From: Larix kaempferi
Taxonomy: Eukaryota > Streptophyta > Pinopsida > Pinales > Pinaceae
Direction of reading: 5' to 3'
Assembly (NCBI GenBank): GCA_027924585.1
Contig: BSBM01001383.1
Coordinates: 2,194,001-2,258,000 of the forward strand
DNA: 64,000 nt
The notes below the pieces were generated by a model. It saw only the letters and a program-made list of their open reading frames with translations. It made no database searches and was not told where the DNA came from. Every line of letters starts with the position of its first letter. Positions within the stretch are counted from its first letter, which is position 1. Shown in pieces: positions 57,641 to 64,000 of this stretch. The position numbers were made by a program, and so were the translations under genes.

Positions 57641-58685
57641 GAAAAGGAATATTATTCACCACCATGGTGATGACGAAAATTGTGTGTAACAGTGCTCCTT
57701 CTAGGAAAGCACGAAACAAGATATCCTTACTTTTGTAGTGGAAAGTGACATTGGCCAAAAGAACAAGGGTGTGAGAGTGAAGACTCGTGGGGCATTGCAA
57801 CCATTTCCAATACCATCCATTATTTGGATTGAAATTTACATGGATTTTATTTTTGTTCTTTCCAAAGCATGTAACAAATAAGTCATCATGTTGGTAGTTG
57901 ATTGGCCTTCCAAATATGCTAATTTTAGTGCTCTCTATCACCTCTTTAACCTAGCAATGCTTGCCCAATTTTTTCTAGACCATATTTTCAAACTCCATGG
58001 CATGCCAAACTCCATTGTGTTGATCATGATCCCACTTTCAACAGTAAATTTTGGAAATAACTATTTAAACTACAAGGAACCCATTTGAAAATGAGCACAT
58101 CTTATCATCCCCAAATAGATGTCCAAACAGAAGTAGTCAACAGGTGTCTTGAAACCTATTTGCAATGTTTTGCATCTAAAAAGCATCACCAATGAGCACA
58201 TTGATTAAATTTTGTAGAATTGTGGTATAATACCCCTTATCGTTAGGCTACAAAATGGACACCATATGAAGCAATGTATGTCCAACAACCACCTTTCATG
58301 GTTTCTTATCTACTAGGTACTTCCAAAGTACATGCAGCCAATAGTTTACTTCATAATCGCGATGTAACTTTTTGAACACTTAAGGAAAATTTGGAAATGT
58401 ATCAAAATCATTTGAAGAAGCAAGTATACAAACATCACTCAAAGCATTCATTTGTAGAATGTGAACCTTCAACCTTATAAGTAGACCTATCTCAAAGTTA
58501 AAGGCCATTAGAAGCTCTCAACAAACTTTTACACCCATATCAGATTTTTCAACACATTGGTAAGGTGGCCTACAAATTTGCACTTCCAACACACTCTAAG
58601 ATCCACCCAATATATCATGTTTCATGTTTAAATAAGGTTATGGGTTAGAATTGTCGAGTTCAAACTACATTACCAGAACTAGATG
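57641..58685 (+). pseudogene. G2: Ty3/gypsy integrase, decayed
   Basis: The plus strand with shifts reads VRVKTRGALQPFPIPS, EIYMDFIFVLSKACNK (first catalytic Asp in MDF), VIMLVVDWPSKYANFSAL, FLDHIFKLHGMPNSIVLI (the usual SDRD is lost), then [20 protein letters not shown] (the catalytic Glu region), WWYNTPYR-like sequence, and the C-terminal IGKVAYKFALPTHSKIHPIY-like stretch. The order and motifs are those of a chromovirus-type integrase. It ends at solo LTR D2. Confidence 0.8.
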
Positions 58686-59281
58686 TGTTGGTTGTGGAGC
58701 CTGGTCTTCTTAATTCAAAGATGTTGTTGTTTCAGCCGTGTTTGTACCCCAATTTTATATGATATGCAGGTGGAATGTAAACTCATCCCAGCAAGGCAGT
58801 GTGGGGGGGGGGGTATCGCCCCCACAGGGGTCAGGGGGGACCATTCCCCCCGGTTGGGGGGTCTAGTGGCCAGTGGGCCCCTGATAGGGGTTCAAGGGAG
58901 AAGCCACCGAAAGAAATTTTATGGGTTTCTTTTTTGGCCAACAATTTACGAGCCCATGGTATTGGGTATCCCATAGTATTTTCCCATAGTAATTCCCTTT
59001 AAAAGACATTTTAATACGGTTGTGGAATGTATTGTAGCATTGTAAAGATCTCTATGATTGTGTAAGCGATATTGTGAGAGAGTGAAGATGAAGTTGCAAC
59101 ATATGTGCTCCAGGTTGTATCCCTTCATTTGTTTGATGGTATAATAATAAGGACTGGAAATTTATATGTGGACGTAGCCCATATTGGGTTAACCACGTTA
59201 TATTGGTGTCTCTCTTGTGATGTTTTTTATGTGATTTATATTTGCATCTTGTTATTGCTCCGCGACTTTGTTTTTCTAACA
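58686..59281 (+). mobile_element. D2: copia-type solo LTR
   Basis: 596 bp, TGTTGGTTGTGG to TTCTAACA, flanked by AGATG (58681-58685) and ATATG (59282-59286), a TSD with one change. It is clearly related to D1 over its length, including the GTGGACGTAGCCC block and G-runs (58800-58862). It splits the G2 integrase and chromodomain. Confidence 0.85.
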
Positions 59282-59286
59282 ATATG

Positions 59287-59456
59287 AAGAAGGATCCATT
59301 TAGATCAATCCAGAAGCGGTTTTGACCACTGGGGAGCATCAACAACATCAATGCACTATCTGTGAAGTTTTGGTTCAATGGAAGGATACATCACCAAAAG
59401 ATGCTACTTGGGAATTGTCATCCATTTTGCAAAAAATTCCCCATATTCAACCTTGA
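59287..59456 (+). pseudogene. G2 chromodomain segment
   Basis: The plus strand reads INPEAVL, then CEVLVQWKDTSPKDATWELS and SILQKIPHIQP, matching the chromodomain at the integrase C-terminus of chromoviruses (VLVQWKxxxxEDATWE). Known chromodomains of this kind bind modified histone H3 and guide integration. Confidence 0.8.
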
Positions 59457-59486
59457 GGACAATGCTTCTTTTGAAGGGGAAGGACA

Positions 59487-59900
59487 TGTTAGGGTCCTAC
59501 ATCCCTAACTTCCCTAATTTTTCAATATATAAGGCCACAATGACCATTAGATAGTTAGTGGGTAGTTACTAAATGTAAAAGGGGCCTCCTTATTGAATAA
59601 AGGCACCTAGGTGATTGACCCTCATTAATAGTAGGACCACAAGTAGTTAGGACTTTGGTATTTGAAGCACTATATATAAAGTAGTAAGTTATGTAATTTC
59701 AAGTCAAGTATTATGATTTTATTTGGAGATTTGCTCTTGGAGGTTGACCCCTTGACGAGGAAAGTGAAGATAGCTCTATTATTTCATACAAGGGATATTT
59801 TTTCTAGTTTTATCTATTCTCTCTTGTGTTTTCTATCTTTTCTTTAAAGTTCTAGGTTTATGTATATTACACTAATAAACAAAGCTATTGCATGATTGAA
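59487..59900 (+). repeat. G2 3' LTR, right end uncertain
   Basis: A purine run (TTGAAGGGGAAGGACA) precedes TGTTAGGGTCCTACATCC, a typical gypsy LTR start. I cannot fix the right boundary because no partner LTR is visible in the window. Confidence 0.6.
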
Positions 59901-61068
59901 CTAAGGTCCACCACCTTTGATGTGATTATTGTATTTGTTTGATCTAAAAAGACGATAAACCTCTAGTACCAATGTGGAAGTGAGGAGAGAAACAAAGTGT
60001 CTTACCCAAGGTTGTAGAGGCCCAACCCCTTAGAGAATTTTCTACCAACTCTTTGCCATTGAACTTGTCAATAAGTGATAGCTCCCAATATTTGATAATT
60101 GTCTCTAATACCAACTCTTTTTTCGACTCAAGCTACATATTTCCCTTCTTATTATTAATGCATTTGGAGACACTATTCCTTTGTTTCCTAACCTTTGCAT
60201 GCTTTCCTTTCTCTTGGACCAAAATTTATGGACTATTTACTTTGAAAGAGATAGAGTGGCCTTGGGGTCACTGCAACTAAATAATATAATAGTTAAATTT
60301 GTAGAAGCGAGGAAAGAATGGCCTTGATATTATGCATATAGAAAATCCCCTTCCCCCTTAGGATATGCTCAAGTGTGACAACTTGTCAGCTCTTCATATT
60401 TGACATCATCCACGGAAATAAACGATGGGAGCATTGTCTTCATGATTTTTAGAGAGATGAGGGTATTTTCTAACTTATTTCTCTCCATATTCAATCATCC
60501 ATTTCCCACTAATTCCATAAAGTGTATCATGTTGATTTCCAACCTCCTTTCCCATCATGCTTGCCTCTAGAACCAACTCCTACCATGAATCCAATTATCC
60601 CTATTTCAAAAACCCTAAACTTCCTAGGGTTTTCTTATCCTTCTTCCTCATTGTTGTTCTAGGACCTTTATTGTTACCAATGTCCTTAGGGATGAATATT
60701 TCTTAAAATCCATATGCTATTTGTTTTCCAACTTTAATGGAGAATCTTCAAATGAAGTCATGTAGACAAATTGAAGCTAGAAATGCTAATATGTATAATA
60801 AATTTGGAGAAAGAGGGAAAACAATGCCTAAGGAAAAATGTACTAACATTCAAGAAATGTATCCAAACCTTCAAAACATAATTAACCATGTTTCAAATTT
60901 TAATGGTTGAACATTTAAAAAAAACATAATTAACCATGTTTCAAATTTTAACAGTTGAACATTTTAAGAATCAAAAGTATAGAGATAAAATTACTAAATT
61001 AAAAAATTAGTGAATATTCTTATCCATATAAGTAGTTGTCAAATGTAAACAATTAATCCAAACCTAGA
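59901..61068. other. Unassigned DNA
   Basis: No recognisable coding motif. It contains a 48-bp-period tandem duplication at 60877-60966 (CATAATTAACCATGTTTC twice). Confidence 0.5.
60877..60966. repeat. Two-copy tandem duplication, period 48 bp
   Basis: The unit CATAATTAACCATGTTTCAA and following bases to GGTTGAACATTT occurs twice, with an A-run between copies. Confidence 0.85.
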
Positions 61069-62532
61069 TGTAACGTCCCCTTCCATCATCAAATGCGGGG
61101 AAGGAAACATTAACAACACACCGGGCTTTTGGCAGACTTAGCCCCAATATTATTTCTCATAAATTCATAACAATTAAAAACTTCTGTGTGCAGATTCGAG
61201 CTTCAATATAACCACAGCGGAATTAAAACACATTTGCACGCACACCAACAACAATGCTTCAACACATCTAGCACAAACAGAAGATGATTCCATATGCAGG
61301 GATTCAATCCCATTCTTATGCTATGCACAGACTTCATTTCAATTTCAACCTCATGTATAAATAACATTTAGATTTAGCACTTTACAGAATTCAGAATGTA
61401 TATAAATTAATTCACAAGAATACTTATCTTTTAACACAAATGTCCAACGACTAGCTACGTGAGAGCAACGTTCCACCCAACCATAGATCTCTGTCCAGCC
61501 TGTATTCTTTCAGCTGAGAGATCACCCCCGAGCTGGGCTGTGTATCCACTAAGGAGGAACTAGATGGCTCACTCACAGTTAGGGTTTCACTCAAACGGCC
61601 ATGCTAAGCCAACACACAGTTGGGTTTTTCAAGCATGCAATAGGAGATGGAGGAGGATGCTAGTCCACTGAGCTCAATCCCAGAGCCACATACACTTCAA
61701 GCTGGACTCAGCAATCCCATCCTCTGTTCATACATCCACTCTTGGATTTCTCACAACTCTGTCACACATAACTCGAAATCCGTCACTGATTTTCTGGGCA
61801 GTTAAAACTGGGTTTTCCCATGGATTTTGGGGTAGCTATTGCTCCCAAATTCGCCCCAAGGTTCATACCAATGGATCCCCCATTGGATTTCACTGTCCAA
61901 TACCAACTCTTGGCGTTTTTGGCTCTTCCAAACGTGGGTTCTTTCACAGTCGCGATTTCTGGTTTTTCACTCTGCTGGCAATTCGTTTTTGGATGGAAAA
62001 TGGTGCCGGTAAGTTTCACAATCGAATGGGGATGAGGAAGAAGCAACCTCCATGAGGTAGAGTGGATTGTGGTACAAGAAAACAGAGCCCATACTCTGCC
62101 ATACGAATTTCTGGGCTGCCCATGCTCCATTGAAGCCATGGACTGACTTCCTCAACCACTTCCTTACAACAGAATTAAATGTCATCAAGGAAAGTCAAAT
62201 GGGTTCTCAAGGTGACATATGGCAGCCTATGGTTCAATCCCTCAACCCCCTCACCACTCCCTAGTGGATACACATGGCCCCTTCTCATTCGTTGCTCCCA
62301 TAGCCAGTTTTGGTATTTTATTGCATGATGTTTATTTACATCCTTTTTACAATTTCCATGGCTTAAGAGCACATGGGCATCAAAATATCAATGCCTGCCC
62401 TTTAAATCAAAATTCAGGCTTTCACTAGCGGGGCCTTGGCCTTGAGCTCCACGCTAGGAAAACATACATCACATGTACACATTATTTACATTAAATGCTA
62501 ATATATCCTAAGGGTCAAAATGGGGTATTACA
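61069..62532 (-). repeat. TG1 3' LTR
   Basis: 1464 bp from TGTAACGTCCCC (plus) to GGGGTATTACA. Shared boxes lie at 61470-61548 (CCACCCAACCATAG ... CACCCCCGAGCTGGGC) and 62428-62450 (GGGGCCTTGGCCTTGAGCTC). Its left flank is CTAGA. ORFs inside it (61783-62428) overlap on both strands and are not supported. Confidence 0.8.
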
Positions 62533-62560
62533 ATCCCCTCCCCCTTAGAATAACACCGTC
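62533..62560 (-). other. TG1 polypurine tract
   Basis: The minus strand reads TTCTAAGGGGGAGGGGAT directly before the LTR start TGTAATACCCC. Upstream is ACCGAGGACGGT, a small hairpin common before the PPT of plant gypsy elements. Confidence 0.8.
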
Positions 62561-62649
62561 CTCGGTGTTCCAAGACTTAGGCACACATATACAATTTACA
62601 CATGTCCAAAACTTCAAAAACTTTGCAAATCTGCCTTGCATTATGTTCT

Positions 62650-63120
62650 TTACTTTGAACTTTCAGGACCAAGTCCTTTGATTTTCACGAACTGCTCCTG
62701 CTGATTCGGATCTTCCAGCTCATCCATAAGTCTGAAAACTTTATGGTTGCTACCCTCTTGAGGTTCTCTTGTTGGGCAGTTGCGGAGACAATGATCCCCT
62801 CCACATTTCCAACACTTCACTGGTTGCTTCATCTTTACCTGCTCAATTTTCTTTGAGTCTTCCCACTTGGAGCGTTTCTTAATCGGACGATTGGATGAAT
62901 GCTTCTTCATTGATCCACTTTTCTTTCCCTTGCTGATTGCTTTCATAATGCTTTTTACCTCTTTCTGCAGACAAATAGAGTCCTGCAAGACCTTGTGGTT
63001 CATCTCGTTCTGCTGCTTTTGCATCTTGACCATCTCTCCAAGATTTTCTTGTGTCTTGGCAATTGTTTGAAGAAGACTTCCAGCCAATTCTAATAGCCTA
63101 TGGTCTGCTGCCATGGTCAT
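62650..63120 (-). CDS. TG1 gag-like protein with zinc knuckle (156 aa)
   Basis: Intact ORF. Residues 1-60 are helical with heptad-like leucines (LLELAGSLLQTIAKTQ). Residues 60-100 are very basic. Then a short-spaced knuckle CX2CX3HX4C at C103, C106, H110, C115 (CWKCGGDHCLRNC). The same unusual spacing occurs in G1 gag (CWGCGKDHFLRNC), so both belong to one gypsy lineage. The ORF ends about 115 bases before the LTR, so gag is not followed by pol. Nucleic-acid binding is inferred from the knuckle and basic stretch. Confidence 0.75.
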   Translation of the reverse strand: MTMAADHRLLELAGSLLQTIAKTQENLGEMVKMQKQQNEMNHKVLQDSICLQKEVKSIMKAISKGKKSGSMKKHSSNRPIKKRSKWEDSKKIEQVKMKQPVKCWKCGGDHCLRNCPTREPQEGSNHKVFRLMDELEDPNQQEQFVKIKGLGPESSK

Positions 63121-64000
63121 TGTGCACAGCCGGTTCTCACTTGGCTCACAAGCAACACTTGCTCATAGCAACTGCAACCAATCGATTTAATTTCCACCTG
63201 TGAAATTCATCATTACAATTCTTGTTAGACCAAACATAATCTAAACACAATAAAAAAAATCAGTCAATTATTTTTCCCCAATTGACATGGAGATCCCATG
63301 CTCTATTCATGAGACTTTCACACTTTCCATGCTTTTCCAGCATACACATGAATTCTTTCATGTTCATCCATTCACGTTAAATTAACTACTTCAGCATTCA
63401 CAATTTATTTCAAGCAAATAAACACACTCTACTTTTAGCCATACATGCATTCAACAATTTTCTGTGTTTATAAATGCATCAATAAAAAGGAAAGAGAGAG
63501 CAGTAAGAGTTTCTTCTCTTAGTCTTGTTCCATTCTGGAACCCACACCACCACGGTGGTTTTCATGCTCCTAGTCTCTTTCACCTCAACATGAATGCTTG
63601 ACCTGCCCTTCTTGGCTATGACACTTAATGTCTATGGTCTATTTCAGACCTCTCAACCATGGAGTCCCTCCACATGGTTTATCTACAACTCTTGGCTGCT
63701 AGGACTCACATAGTCCCACTAGCCCCATCTTTCCATTACTGCTCATGCTGAGCTCTTTAGGACGGTTACATGTCCACATGCATCCTTAAGATGCTTTCAT
63801 AGTCATTGCTTCCAGCAATACCTACACTCAAACATTGAATTAATTCACATGTTTAGTTTATTTTCATAGGAAATCATAGCCAAATCAAATACACATGTAT
63901 ATTCATAAGCAAGAAATTACAAGATAACCAAATACTTATCTGTATTGTGTATTTCCTCTCTGGTCCACAGGGTCCTGCTTTTACTTTGTAAGCCTTGGGA
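63121..64000. other. TG1 interior upstream of gag ORF, no recognisable gene
   Basis: No PBS, LTR or coding motif was found on either strand. It is presumably leader or non-coding interior of TG1. Confidence 0.45.

Larger units (their letters stand above)
61069..64000 (-). mobile_element. TG1: gag-bearing LTR element, right end outside window
   Basis: Minus orientation: an internal region enters from the right, then a gag-like ORF (63120-62650), PPT and 3' LTR (62532-61069). The LTR resembles S1 and the G1 LTR in its ends and two internal boxes. The gag-like ORF is followed by only about 115 bases before the LTR, so protease, RT and integrase are absent there. Confidence 0.75.

Noticed and set aside
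61783-62428. Overlapping ORFs on both strands in TG1 LTR
   Set aside because: Inside a recognised LTR, in conflicting frames, with no known domain.
1-64000. CRISPR arrays, bacterial operons, rRNA genes
   Set aside because: No spaced short palindromic repeats, no ribosome-binding-site-led gene rows and no rRNA core sequences; content is plant retroelements.

Overview
The window looks like nuclear DNA of a seed plant with a very large, repeat-swollen genome. A gymnosperm, probably a conifer, is my best guess but is not proven. I find no convincing host gene, rRNA, complete tRNA gene or CRISPR array. Nearly everything that can be recognised is retrotransposon: Ty3/gypsy, Ty1/copia, plant LINEs with a C-terminal RNase H, a tRNA-derived SINE, solo LTRs and gene-poor LTR elements, plus one small hAT-like DNA element. 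The labels used here (T1, G1 and so on) are mine.

Layout. 1-7984: T1, a minus-strand non-autonomous LTR element cut by the window start; its 5' LTR carries a solo LTR (4888-6206, TSD CATAC). 8518-9197 and 27511-28442: ORF1 of LINE-B, split by G1. 9198-27510: G1, a minus-strand Ty3/gypsy element flanked by TGTTG on both sides. Inside G1 sit GP1 (12596-18559, a G-patch/zinc-knuckle element that itself contains a SINE) and C1 (19963-26086, a plus-strand copia whose 3' LTR contains solo LTR D1 at 25185-25746). This is an insertion stack several layers deep, with target-site duplications at most steps. 28450-33330: LINE-A (28712-33057) inserted in ORF1 of LINE-C. 33331-36600: AT-rich, little recognisable. 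36600-42725: LINE-E (minus), interrupted by LINE-D (plus, 39023-40817, 19-bp TSD) exactly at the reverse-transcriptase active site. 42726-46130: LINE-F (plus), interrupted by a 1025-bp hAT-like element. 46142-47456: tandem repeats, a long hairpin and a polypyrimidine tract. 47624-50215: decayed copia C2 fused to a gypsy fragment. 50326-57082: T2, a structurally complete relative of T1 (LTRs of 2022 and 2023 bp, TSD GGAGC, PBS, PPT). 57641-59900: gypsy G2 remains (integrase, chromodomain, LTR) with solo LTR D2. 61069-64000: TG1, a minus-strand element with a short gag-like ORF directly before its polypurine tract.

How the parts relate. T1 and T2 encode no recognisable protease, reverse transcriptase or integrase, but they share a long acidic ORF of unknown function with WDP repeats, an initiator-Met-tRNA-type primer site, and LTR ends resembling those of G1, S1 and TG1 (TGT..ATGTCCC / GGGACATTACA). 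They are therefore probably moved in trans by a gypsy machinery like that of G1. The T1/T2 ORF family, the G-patch element and two conserved boxes shared by otherwise divergent LTRs are the most interesting items. All calls come from reading the sequence; no database was searched.
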